The position numbers and the translations under genes are program-made. A stretch of DNA of 64,000 bases from Bradyrhizobium diazoefficiens (GTDB lineage: Bacteria > Pseudomonadota > Alphaproteobacteria > Rhizobiales > Xanthobacteraceae), in contig NZ_JAFCJJ010000018.1 of assembly GCF_018131015.1 (NCBI RefSeq), positions 62,001 to 126,000 on the forward strand, given 5' to 3'. Each line of letters opens with the position of its first letter. Position 1 is the stretch's first letter. Under the pieces are notes generated by a model. That model ran no database searches and was not told the DNA's origin. It saw only the letters and a list, made by a program, of their open reading frames with translations. Positions 32,839 through 40,777 of this stretch are shown here, piece after piece.

Positions 32839-33387
32839 ATGAGAGAAGTCGACCGTCGAAGCAAGCACAGCCGCCGCGTCTTTCTCAAGGGCGCGGCGAG
32901 CGCCGTTCCGGTTGCGGCCGTCGCGACCAGCGTCGCCGTCAGCATCGAGGGCGCCTGGGCAAACGATGCCACCGCACTGTCTCCCGCGACGATGAAGACG
33001 CTGCTGAAGGTCGCGCGCGACATCTATCCGCACGACGTTCTCGGCGACAGCTACTACATCACCGCGATCACGCCGTGGGACGGCAAGGCGGCCAAGGACC
33101 CTGCCGTCAAGTCGCTGATCAGCGACGGTATCGCGCGGCTCGACCAGAACGCGCGCGATCGCCACAAGCTGGCTTACGCCGACGTGCCCTGGGAAGCCGA
33201 TCGCGTGGTGCTGCTGAAGGAGATCGAGGGAAGCGACTTCTTCCAGAAGGTGCGCGGCGACCTCATCGTCTCGCTCTACAACCAGAAAGAGGTCTGGCCG
33301 CGGTTCGGCTACGAGGGCTCCTCCGCCGAGCATGGCGGCTACATCAACCGCGGCTTCGCCGACATCGACTGGCTGCCGAAAGCTTAG
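32839..33387 (+). CDS. Tat-exported gluconate 2-dehydrogenase subunit 3-like protein
   Basis: 182 residues. A twin-arginine signal (KHSRRVFLKGAASAVPVAAVA) shows folded export. The mature part (TLLKVARDIYPHDVLGDSYY, FFQKVRGDLIVSLYNQKEVWPRFGYEG) is the pattern of the small Gluconate_2-dh3 subunit that chaperones the flavoprotein across the membrane. It has GGAGGACATGCC just before the ATG, a strong ribosome-binding site. It pairs with the GMC oxidoreductase that follows after 30 bases. Because the flavoprotein has no signal of its own, it is probably co-exported with this subunit. Confidence 0.85.
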   Translation: MREVDRRSKHSRRVFLKGAASAVPVAAVATSVAVSIEGAWANDATALSPATMKTLLKVARDIYPHDVLGDSYYITAITPWDGKAAKDPAVKSLISDGIARLDQNARDRHKLAYADVPWEADRVVLLKEIEGSDFFQKVRGDLIVSLYNQKEVWPRFGYEGSSAEHGGYINRGFADIDWLPKA

Positions 33388-33417
33388 TCGTCACCCCAAC
33401 GGTTCAGGAGAACGCAT

Positions 33418-34986
33418 ATGGCAAAATTCGATCTGAACGATTCCAGCGTTGTGGTGATCGTCGGCTCCGGCGCCGGCGGCGGCACGCTGGGCAACGAGCT
33501 CGCGCAAAAGGGCGTCAAGGTGGTGATCCTCGAAGCCGGCCCCCGCATCGAGAACCAGGATTTCATCAACGACGAGTGGGAGAGTTTTACCCAGCTCGCC
33601 TGGACCGATCCGCGCACCACGTCGGGAACATGGCGCGTCGCCAAGGATTTTTCGGGCCTCCCGGCCTGGATCGTCAAGGCGGTCGGCGGCTCCACCATCC
33701 ACTGGGCCGGCGCCTCGCTCCGCTTCGACGAGCACGAGTTCAAGGTGAAAAGCGTCTACGGCAACATTCCCGGCGCCAACCTGCTGGACTGGCCGGTCAC
33801 GCTCGCCGAGATGGAGCCGTGGTACGCCAAGGCCGAGGACAAGATGGGCGTGACTCGCACCAACGGCATTCCCGGACTTCCCGGCAACAACAATTTCAGG
33901 GTGCTCGAAGCCGGCGCGAAGAAGCTCGGCTACAAGACCGTGCACACCGGCAACATGGCGATCAACAGCCAGCCGCGCGACGGCCGCGGCTCCTGCCAGC
34001 AGATCGGCTTCTGCTTCCAGGGCTGCAAGTCCGGCGCGAAATGGTCGACGCTCTACACCGAAATCCCCAAGGGCGAGGCGACCGGCAATCTCGAGGTCCG
34101 GCCCGGCAGCATGGTGGTGAAGATCGAGCACGATGCCAGCGGCAAGGCGACCGGCGTGGTCTATGCCGACGAGAGCGGCGCGATGCAGCGTCAGAAGGCG
34201 CGCATCGTCGCGGTGGCCGGCAACTCCATCGAGAGCCCGCGGCTCCTGCTCAACAGCGCCTCGAACATGTTCCCCGACGGCCTTGCCAATTCGTCGGGCC
34301 AGGTCGGTCGCAACTACATGCGGCACATGACCGGCAGCGTCTACGCCGTGTTCGAGAAGTCGGTGCACATGTATCGCGGCACGACGATGGCCGGCATCAT
34401 CCGCGACGAGGCCGCCAACAATCCGAAGCGCGGCTTCGTCGGCGGCTACGAGATGGAGACGCTATCGATCGGCCTGCCCTTCATGGCGGCGTTCCTCAAC
34501 CCCGGCGCCTGGGGACGCCCGTTCACCGCGGCCCTCGACGGCTATCCGCGGATGGCCGGCATGTGGCTGGTCGGCGAGGACATGCCACAGGAGACCAACC
34601 GCATCACGCTCGACCCCGGCGTGAAGGACAAGTACGGCCAGCCGGTCGCAAGCGTGCATTTCGACGATCATCCCAACGATGTCGCGATGCGCGCCCATGC
34701 CTACAAGCAGGGCGCGGCGGTCTATGACGCCGTCGGCGCCACCGTGACCTATCCGACCCCGCCCTATCCGAGCACGCACAATCTCGGCACCAACCGGATG
34801 AGCGAGAAGCCGCGGGATGGCGTGGTCAACAAGTTCGGGCAGAGCCACGACGTCAAGAACCTGTTCGTCTCCGACGGCAGCCAGTTCACCACCGGCGCAG
34901 CCTGCAATCCGACCCTGACTATCGTCGCGCTCGCCATCCGGCAGGCCGATTACATTGCCGGCGCAATGCAGAAGAAGGAGATTTGA
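33418..34986 (+). CDS. GMC oxidoreductase, gluconate 2-dehydrogenase flavoprotein-like
   Basis: 522 residues. The FAD fold begins VVVIVGSGAGGGTLGNELAQ and continues GGSTIHWAGASLRF, the GMC pattern. Active-site candidates are His in STHNLGTNRM and Asn in AACNPTLTIVAL. Cysteines 193, 199 and 203 (SCQQIGFCFQGCKSGAKW) could bind an iron-sulfur cluster, as in FAD-dependent glucose and fructose dehydrogenases. It oxidises a sugar or sugar acid outside the cytoplasm and should pass electrons to a cytochrome. No signal peptide; export is probably by the Tat partner just upstream. The substrate is not certain. Confidence 0.87.
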   Translation: MAKFDLNDSSVVVIVGSGAGGGTLGNELAQKGVKVVILEAGPRIENQDFINDEWESFTQLAWTDPRTTSGTWRVAKDFSGLPAWIVKAVGGSTIHWAGASLRFDEHEFKVKSVYGNIPGANLLDWPVTLAEMEPWYAKAEDKMGVTRTNGIPGLPGNNNFRVLEAGAKKLGYKTVHTGNMAINSQPRDGRGSCQQIGFCFQGCKSGAKWSTLYTEIPKGEATGNLEVRPGSMVVKIEHDASGKATGVVYADESGAMQRQKARIVAVAGNSIESPRLLLNSASNMFPDGLANSSGQVGRNYMRHMTGSVYAVFEKSVHMYRGTTMAGIIRDEAANNPKRGFVGGYEMETLSIGLPFMAAFLNPGAWGRPFTAALDGYPRMAGMWLVGEDMPQETNRITLDPGVKDKYGQPVASVHFDDHPNDVAMRAHAYKQGAAVYDAVGATVTYPTPPYPSTHNLGTNRMSEKPRDGVVNKFGQSHDVKNLFVSDGSQFTTGAACNPTLTIVALAIRQADYIAGAMQKKEI

Positions 34987-34994
34987 TCTCAATC

Positions 34995-35121
34995 GTCGTC
35001 CTGGCGAAAGCCAGGACCCATTACCCCAGGGAGAAGTTTGGCGAAAGTTCGTCGTTCGGGACTCATACCGCGGATCATCGATAGACCTCGCGGTATGGGT
35101 CCTGGCCTTCGCCAGGACGAC
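34995..35121. repeat. Palindromic intergenic repeat, family B copy 1
   Basis: Ends are a mirrored GTCGTCCTGGCGAAAGCCAG / CTGGCCTTCGCCAGGACGAC pair. The interior carries ACCCCAGGGAGAAGTTTGGC, TTCGTCGTTCGGGACTCATA and CCGCGGATCATCGATAGACC. Copies at 51556 (inverted interior) and 53748 share the ends. It separates the GMC gene from the ribbon-helix-helix gene, whose stop lies 17 bases beyond. Confidence 0.85.
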
Positions 35122-35137
35122 ATCGAGAGCGAAGCAG

Positions 35138-35455
35138 CTATTCCGCCGCGTCGAGAAGCGACGCCACTTCGGCCTTGAACTCCTGCACCGGCGCCACGCT
35201 CTTGGAGCGATAGATCAAACACGAGCAGCGCAGCAGCGAGGCGAAATTGTTGACCTCGCCATGATGGTCGAGAACCTCGTTGTAGAGCGTGGTCAGGAAT
35301 TTGCCGAGACTCATGCTCTCCCTGGCCGCGATCTCCTCGAGCGTATCCCAGAACGCCATTTCCAGCCGGATCGACGTGCAGTGTCCGCCGATCCGCAAGC
35401 TACGCGTCTGGGATTCGTAGTCGCGTTGGGGCTGGTGCGCGAAGAGATGGCACAT
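35138..35455 (-). CDS. Ribbon-helix-helix domain protein (RHH_4 type)
   Basis: 105 residues. The core CTSIRLEMAFWDTLEEIAAR, followed by ESMSLGKFLTTLYNEVLDH, is a beta-strand plus two helices of the Arc/MetJ kind, the alphaproteobacterial PF13467 group. It is preceded by HQPQRDYESQTRSLRIGGH and followed by NFASLLRCSCLIYRSK. The protein is a putative small DNA-binding regulator with unknown target. The family often occurs as a lone gene. Start ATG at 35453-35455. It is divergent from mutL across about 250 bases with no recognisable second gene. Confidence 0.8.
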   Translation of the reverse strand: MCHLFAHQPQRDYESQTRSLRIGGHCTSIRLEMAFWDTLEEIAARESMSLGKFLTTLYNEVLDHHGEVNNFASLLRCSCLIYRSKSVAPVQEFKAEVASLLDAAE

Positions 35456-35707
35456 GGCGTCCTCCCGTCCTGGTGCCGTTTTTTGGCGATGCTACACCCC
35501 TGCCCGACACCTCACAATCAGGCGCGAACGGAACACAGGCCGGCGAGCGGGCCGCCACTTTTCTCGAACGTCCAATGTCTTCAATGTGATAGGCATGCCT
35601 CTTCCCCAGCCTGCCACGCCGGCATTGCCGAGCACATGCTTTTGGCGCAACACGGCCTAGAATAGCGCTGCCCGTGACTTCCGAATCGAAAGCCCAAGAT
35701 CGCGTTC

Positions 35708-37522
35708 ATGCCCGTCCGCCAATTGCCAGAGCAGGTCGTCAACCGCATCGCCGCCGGCGAGGTGGTCGAGCGTCCGGCGAGCGTGGTCAAGGAACTCGTC
35801 GAGAACGCCGTCGACGCCGGCGCGAGCCGGATCGACGTGTTCACGGACGGCGGCGGGCGGCGGCGGATCGGCATTACCGACGATGGCGGCGGCATGACCG
35901 CGGAGGATCTCGCGCTCGCGGTCGAGCGCCATGCGACGTCGAAGCTCGACGACGAGGACTTGCTGCAGATCCGCACCCTCGGGTTCCGCGGCGAGGCGCT
36001 GCCCTCGATCGGCTCGGTGGCGCGGCTGTCGATCACGACGCGCCATGCCAGCGAGCCGCATGCCTGGGCGCTGACCGTCGAGGGCGGCGAGAAGTCCGAG
36101 ATCATGCCGGCAGCGCTGGCGCACGGCACCCGGGTCGAGGTCAACGACCTCTTCTATGCGACGCCGGCCCGGCTGAAATTCCTGAAGACCGACCGCACCG
36201 AGGCCGAGGCGATCCGCGAGGTGGTGCGGCGGCTCGCGATGGCGCGGCCCGATATCGCCTTCACGCTCGCCGGCGAGGAGCGCGCGCCGGTGACCTGGGC
36301 CGCGGCGTTGCCCGGTGCCGCCGGGCGCCTGACCCGGCTTGGTGACATCCTGGGCGCCGAGTTCCGCAGCCATGCCTTCGAGGTTCATGCCGAGCGCGAG
36401 GGCGTTGTCGTTTCCGGCTATGCCGCAGCGCCCGCGCTGACCAAGGCGAATGCGCTCGGGCAATATCTCTTCGTCAACGGCCGCCCGGTACGCGACAAGC
36501 TGATCCTGGGCGCAGTGCGCGGCGCCTATGCCGACTATCTGCCGCGCGACCGCCATCCGGTGCTGGCGCTGTTCGTCACGCTCGACCCGCGCGAGGTCGA
36601 CGCCAACGTGCATCCGGCCAAGACCGAGGTGCGGTTCCGCAACGCAGGTCTCGTCCGCGCGCTGATCGTGCACGGCTTGAAGGAAGGACTTGCGCGCGAG
36701 GGCCGGCGCACCGCCGCCAACAGCGGCGAAAGCGCCCTGGCCTCGTTCCGCCCGGCCTTCACGCCGCCGCGCCCCGCAAGCTGGGACTGGCGGACCTCGC
36801 CATCGGCTCCGGTCGCGCCGATGCCGTTCTTCGAAGGCTCCGTCGCACCCGCCTTCGCCGAGCGCGCACAGGCCGCTTTCGACGTCGGCGCGCCGAGCGC
36901 CGACGTGCGCTTCGAGCAGCAACCCGCCCCCGATCTCGTCGATCGCCCGCTCGGCGCGGCGCGCACGCAGATCCACGAGACCTATATCGTCTCGCAGACC
37001 CGCGACGGCCTGATCATCGTCGACCAGCATGCCGCCCATGAGCGCATCGTCTATGAACGGCTGAAGGCTTCGCTCGCCGAGAGCGGCGTGCAGCGGCAGA
37101 TCCTGCTGATCCCCGAGATCGTCGAGATGGACGAGGCGACGGTGGAACGCCTGCTGGAACGGAGCGAAGAGCTGGCCTCGTTCGGGCTTGCGATCGAGTC
37201 CTTCGGCCCCGGCGCGGTCGCGGTGCGCGAGACGCCGTCGCTGCTCGGCAAGACCAATGCGGGCGGCCTCTTGCGCGATCTTTCCGAGCACATGGCCGAG
37301 TGGGACGAGGCGCTGCCGCTGGAGCGCCGCCTGATGCACGTCGCCGCCACCATGGCCTGCCACGGCTCGGTGCGCGCCGGCCGCAGGCTGAGGCCCGAAG
37401 AGATGAACGCCCTGCTCCGCGAGATGGAGGAGACGCCGAACTCCGGCCAGTGCAATCACGGCCGGCCGACCTATGTCGAGTTGAAACTGTCGGACGTGGA
37501 GAAGCTGTTCGGGCGAAGATGA
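35708..37522 (+). CDS. mutL: DNA mismatch repair protein MutL
   Basis: 604 residues. The GHKL ATPase part starts MPVRQLPEQVVNRIAAGEVV and has GITDDGGGM and TLGFRGEALPSI. The C-terminal dimerisation domain has the endonuclease metal motif DQHAAHERIVYE (the DQHA-x2-E-x4-E pattern), ACHGSVRAG and GQCNHGRPT. It should thus be a nicking-type MutL, as expected for bacteria lacking MutH. It links MutS recognition to strand removal. Start ATG at 35708. A linker of about 120 residues separates the two domains. Confidence 0.96.
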   Translation: MPVRQLPEQVVNRIAAGEVVERPASVVKELVENAVDAGASRIDVFTDGGGRRRIGITDDGGGMTAEDLALAVERHATSKLDDEDLLQIRTLGFRGEALPSIGSVARLSITTRHASEPHAWALTVEGGEKSEIMPAALAHGTRVEVNDLFYATPARLKFLKTDRTEAEAIREVVRRLAMARPDIAFTLAGEERAPVTWAAALPGAAGRLTRLGDILGAEFRSHAFEVHAEREGVVVSGYAAAPALTKANALGQYLFVNGRPVRDKLILGAVRGAYADYLPRDRHPVLALFVTLDPREVDANVHPAKTEVRFRNAGLVRALIVHGLKEGLAREGRRTAANSGESALASFRPAFTPPRPASWDWRTSPSAPVAPMPFFEGSVAPAFAERAQAAFDVGAPSADVRFEQQPAPDLVDRPLGAARTQIHETYIVSQTRDGLIIVDQHAAHERIVYERLKASLAESGVQRQILLIPEIVEMDEATVERLLERSEELASFGLAIESFGPGAVAVRETPSLLGKTNAGGLLRDLSEHMAEWDEALPLERRLMHVAATMACHGSVRAGRRLRPEEMNALLREMEETPNSGQCNHGRPTYVELKLSDVEKLFGRR

Positions 37523-37529
37523 CGGTGCC

Positions 37530-37619
37530 GTAGGGTGGGCAAAGTCGCAGAGCGCCGTGCCCACCATCTTTCAGTGATGGCAATAGCTCGTGGGCACGCT
37601 TCGCTTTGCCCACCCTACA
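37530..37619. repeat. Palindromic intergenic repeat, family D
   Basis: Outer arms GTAGGGTGGGCAAAG and CTTTGCCCACCCTAC are a perfect 15-bp inverted repeat. Inside, CGTGCCCAC and GTGGGCACG (9 bp) form a second stem. The sequence has the look of the frequent bradyrhizobial GTAGGGTGGGCAAAG repeat. It lies between the convergent mutL and rsmD genes and may act as a two-way terminator. Confidence 0.85.
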
Positions 37620-37635
37620 GCAGCGGAGTATGAGG

Positions 37636-38190
37636 CTACGGCCTCTTCAAAAACACGAACTCGGTGTCGTCATAGGCGCGCCGCTCCAGCTCCTCAAAAC
37701 CGTCCGGCGTCGCGAACTGGGCGGCCTTCGCCTCTTCCACCACCAGCAGCGCCCCCGGCGTCAGCCAGCCGCCATCGCGCAGGGATACCAGCGCCTTTTC
37801 CGCGAACCCCTTGCCATAGGGCGGGTCGAGGAACACCAGCGAGAACGGCTCGACGGGATGCGCAGGGCCAAGATCGGTCGCATCGCGGCGATAGACCTTT
37901 GTGACGCCGCCGAGGCCGAGCGCCTCGACATTGTTGCGCAGCAGTGCGCGCGCCTCGGCGCCGTTGTCCACGAACAGCGTGAACTTCGCGCCGCGCGAGG
38001 CGGCCTCGATGCCGAGCGCGCCGGTGCCGGCGAAAAGATCGAGCACGCGCGCGTCCGCGATCGGATTGTCATAGGCATGCACGAGAATGTTGAACACGGC
38101 CTCGCGCAACCGGTCCGCCGTGGGACGGATGTCGCGCGAGGACGGTGAGGCGAGATTACGCCCCTTCAATCGGCCGCCGACGACGCGCAA
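37636..38190 (-). CDS. rsmD: 16S rRNA (guanine(966)-N(2))-methyltransferase
   Basis: 184 residues, RsmD length. N-terminal MRVVGGRLKGRNLASPSS with RPTADRLREAVFNIL is the family signature. SAM motif ARVLDLFAGTGALGIEAASRG and catalytic DPPY (LVFLDPPYGKGFAEKAL) follow. It methylates N2 of G966 in 16S rRNA. It starts three bases after the stop of the upstream gene on the same strand, a pseudouridine synthase that also acts on rRNA, so the two make one rRNA-modification operon. Confidence 0.95.
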   Translation of the reverse strand: MRVVGGRLKGRNLASPSSRDIRPTADRLREAVFNILVHAYDNPIADARVLDLFAGTGALGIEAASRGAKFTLFVDNGAEARALLRNNVEALGLGGVTKVYRRDATDLGPAHPVEPFSLVFLDPPYGKGFAEKALVSLRDGGWLTPGALLVVEEAKAAQFATPDGFEELERRAYDDTEFVFLKRP

Positions 38191-38193
38191 CCG

Positions 38194-40197
38194 TCAGTCC
38201 TCCTGCGGCTTCAGGTCGCGCTTGCCGTGATAACCGCGCTTGGGACGGCGCGGCGGGCCGTAGCCGCTGGCTTCGAGCTCGTTGCGCTCGCGCGCCTCGT
38301 CGCTGCCGGTGCGCTGCACGACGACGCGGCGGCCCTTGCGGTCGGCGATCACGGCGCGCTTCGACGTCTTCTCACCGGATGCATCGCCCTCTGAGGATTT
38401 CTTCGGCGCATCGAACTGCGCGCCCGACTTCTCGATCACCTTGTCGCCGAGCTGCTCGCGCAGCACGCGCGAGCGGATCTCCTCGACCTGGCCTTCGGGC
38501 ACCTCGCCGAGCTGGAACGGGCCGTAGGAGACGCGGATCAGCCGGTTCACCTCGAGCCCGAGATGGGCGCAGACGTTGCGCACCTCGCGGTTCTTGCCCT
38601 CGCGGATCGCGAACACCAGCCAGACATTGGCGCCCTGGTCGCGCTCCAGCGTCGCCTCGATCGGACCGTATTTGACGCCATCGACCTCGATGCCGCTCTT
38701 GAGCGCGTCGAGCTGCGCCTGCGTGACGTCGCCATGGGCGCGGACGCGGTAGCGGCGCAGCCAGCCGGTGTCGGGCAGTTCGAGCGTGCGCGCGAGCCCG
38801 CCGTCATTGGTGAGCAGCAGCAGGCCCTCGGTGTTGAAGTCGAGCCGGCCGACGCTGATCAGGCGCGGCAGGCCTTCGGGCAGGTTGTCGAACACGGTCG
38901 GACGCCCCTCGGGATCGTCGTGCGTCGTCATCAGCCCGCGTGGCTTGTGATAGAGGAACAGCCGCGTGCGCTCGCGCTCCGGCAACGGCTTGCCGTCGAC
39001 CAGGACGACGTCGTTCTTCGTGATGTCGAGCGCCGGCGAGTTGATGACGCGACCGTTCACCGTGACGCGGCCCTGCGTGACCATCTCCTCGGCGTCGCGG
39101 CGCGAGGCAAGCCCCGCGCGCGCCAGCGCTTTTGCAATGCGCTCGCCCGCCTTCTTCGGCTTGGGCGCCTCGTCGCGGCGCGGCCGTCCCTCGAAATCGC
39201 GGTCGCGCTCGCGGTAGGCGCCGCGGCCGCCGAAGGCCGGACGCTTCTCGAAGATCCGGCTGTCGTCCTCATTCTCGCGGCGCGGGCGGTCGCGGAAACG
39301 GCCCTCGCTGCGCGGATGCTCCTGCCAGTCCATGCGGCCTTCGGGGCGCTCGCGCGGCCGATTGAATTTCGGGCGGTCACCGCCGCGTCCTCCGCGCGGA
39401 CCATCATCATCACGACGCGGCCGGTCGAACTTGGGTCGATCGCGGAACGGACGATCGCCGGATGCACGATCGTCGCGCGAACGCGAGAAGCGCGGACGAT
39501 CCTCACCACGGCCACCGTCGCGACGGTCGTCGCGCTTCTGCCAGGGCTTGTCGTCGCTGCGATCGCGGCCACCAAAATCCTTGTCGAAGGACTTGCGCGG
39601 TCCCTTGTCAAAATCCCTGCGCGGCGGCCGGTCGCCGCGCGGACGGTCTTCGCGCTTCTGCCACGGCTTCGAATCGCGGCCCTCGCCACGATCACGCGGA
39701 CGGTCGTCAAAGCTGCGCGGACGATCGCGGTCGCGGCCAAAATCCTTGCGGGGCCGGTCGGAGTCACCGCGCGAAAACTTGCGGTCGTCGAACCGCCGCT
39801 CGCTGCGCTCGCCACGCGGCGCGCGCTCGTCGCGGTCGAACTTCGGACGGTCACCACGCGGCTTGAACGGGCGGTCGCCGCGCGGCTTGAAGCTACGCTC
39901 CTCACCGCCGCGGTCGTCACGCTTGAAGCGCGGGCGGTCGGAAAAATCGCGACGCGGGGCATCGCCCTCCTCGCGGCGGCGGAACGGACGGCCCTCGCCG
40001 CGGGGCGGACGGCCCTCGCGGTCGCCGCGCGGCGGGCGGCTGTCGCGGTCGCCCTTGCCCTCAAAACCGCGCTTGGCGAATTTCTTCTCGGGGCCGCGCG
40101 GCTTGCCGGAGCGGCCTTTGGACGCCCCTCTGGGTCCCCCCTTGGCCGGGCCTCGCCGGCCGCGGGAATCGTTGTCTTTGTCGCTGTCGCGAGGCAT
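38194..40197 (-). CDS. RsuA/RluB-family pseudouridine synthase with very long basic/acidic N-terminal tail
   Basis: 667 residues. The catalytic part starts around residue 349: an S4 RNA-binding domain (ERIAKALARAGLASRRDAEE), then the synthase with the catalytic Asp in VGRLDFNTEGLLLLTNDGG and the family features RGLMTTHDDPEGRPTVFD. It isomerises uridine in rRNA; RluB-like (23S U2605) is the likely match. The first about 345 residues are almost only R, D, G, E, K, P, F and S, with repeats such as KPWQKR(E/D)DR, RPRFKRDDR and FKPRGDRPF. The tail should be disordered and RNA-binding, like RGG tails of helicases. ATG at 40195-40197 chosen. Confidence 0.9.
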   Translation of the reverse strand: MPRDSDKDNDSRGRRGPAKGGPRGASKGRSGKPRGPEKKFAKRGFEGKGDRDSRPPRGDREGRPPRGEGRPFRRREEGDAPRRDFSDRPRFKRDDRGGEERSFKPRGDRPFKPRGDRPKFDRDERAPRGERSERRFDDRKFSRGDSDRPRKDFGRDRDRPRSFDDRPRDRGEGRDSKPWQKREDRPRGDRPPRRDFDKGPRKSFDKDFGGRDRSDDKPWQKRDDRRDGGRGEDRPRFSRSRDDRASGDRPFRDRPKFDRPRRDDDGPRGGRGGDRPKFNRPRERPEGRMDWQEHPRSEGRFRDRPRRENEDDSRIFEKRPAFGGRGAYRERDRDFEGRPRRDEAPKPKKAGERIAKALARAGLASRRDAEEMVTQGRVTVNGRVINSPALDITKNDVVLVDGKPLPERERTRLFLYHKPRGLMTTHDDPEGRPTVFDNLPEGLPRLISVGRLDFNTEGLLLLTNDGGLARTLELPDTGWLRRYRVRAHGDVTQAQLDALKSGIEVDGVKYGPIEATLERDQGANVWLVFAIREGKNREVRNVCAHLGLEVNRLIRVSYGPFQLGEVPEGQVEEIRSRVLREQLGDKVIEKSGAQFDAPKKSSEGDASGEKTSKRAVIADRKGRRVVVQRTGSDEARERNELEASGYGPPRRPKRGYHGKRDLKPQED

Positions 40198-40318
40198 GAA
40201 TAATCTCACTCAAGGGGGTGGCGCGATGAGCATTGTGCGCGCTCGTCTCGAGCCGCATGCTCAGGCAAAACCGGAATTCACTCTTGCTGAAGGCGCAGCT
40301 AGTAGCAGGTTTCTTCGG

Positions 40319-40777
40319 ATGATACGAGGCTTGAAAGCCCCCTCCTTCATGGATTTGGCGCTTCGGACCGCCGAAAATGCCGGAAAGTCGGGCGAGGTTC
40401 CGATCGGGTGCGTGGTGGTCCGCAATTTCGAGGTGATTGCGACCGCGGCCAACCGGACGCTGACCGATTCCGACCCTACCGCGCATGCCGAGATCGTGGC
40501 GCTGCGCGAGGCGGCCCGGAAGATCGGCAGCGAGCGCCTCGTCGACTGCGACCTCTACGTGACGCTGGAGCCCTGCACCATGTGTGCGGGCGCGATCTCC
40601 TTTGCAAGGGTCAGGCGGCTCTATTACGGCGCGGCCGACCCCAAGGGCGGCGCGGTCGAGTCCGGGGTGCGGTTCTTTGCCTCGCCGACCTGCCACCACG
40701 TGCCGGACGTCTACCCCGGGGTCGGCGAGAGCGAGGCGGCGCGGCTGCTCAAGGAGTTCTTTCGCGAGCGGCGTTAA
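40319..40777 (+). CDS. tadA: tRNA-specific adenosine deaminase
   Basis: 152 residues. The cytidine/deoxycytidylate deaminase zinc site has HAE in TAHAEIVALREAAR and PCxxC in LEPCTMCAGAISFARV. It makes inosine at position 34 of tRNA-Arg(ACG). The end (PTCHHVPDVYPGVGESEAARLL) is typical of TadA. The ATG at 40319 gives MIRGLKAPSFMDLALR; the ATG at 40349 (MDLALR) is an alternative. It is divergent from the pseudouridine synthase gene across about 120 bases and convergent with the dehalogenase-like gene, whose stop overlaps by 4 bases. Confidence 0.93.
   Translation: MIRGLKAPSFMDLALRTAENAGKSGEVPIGCVVVRNFEVIATAANRTLTDSDPTAHAEIVALREAARKIGSERLVDCDLYVTLEPCTMCAGAISFARVRRLYYGAADPKGGAVESGVRFFASPTCHHVPDVYPGVGESEAARLLKEFFRERR

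Noticed and set aside
38563..40203. 546-codon plus-strand frame opposite the pseudouridine synthase gene
   Set aside because: It is the antisense of the repeat-rich tail and catalytic part; its Ala/Val/Leu-rich translation follows from the complement of Arg/Gly/Asp codons.
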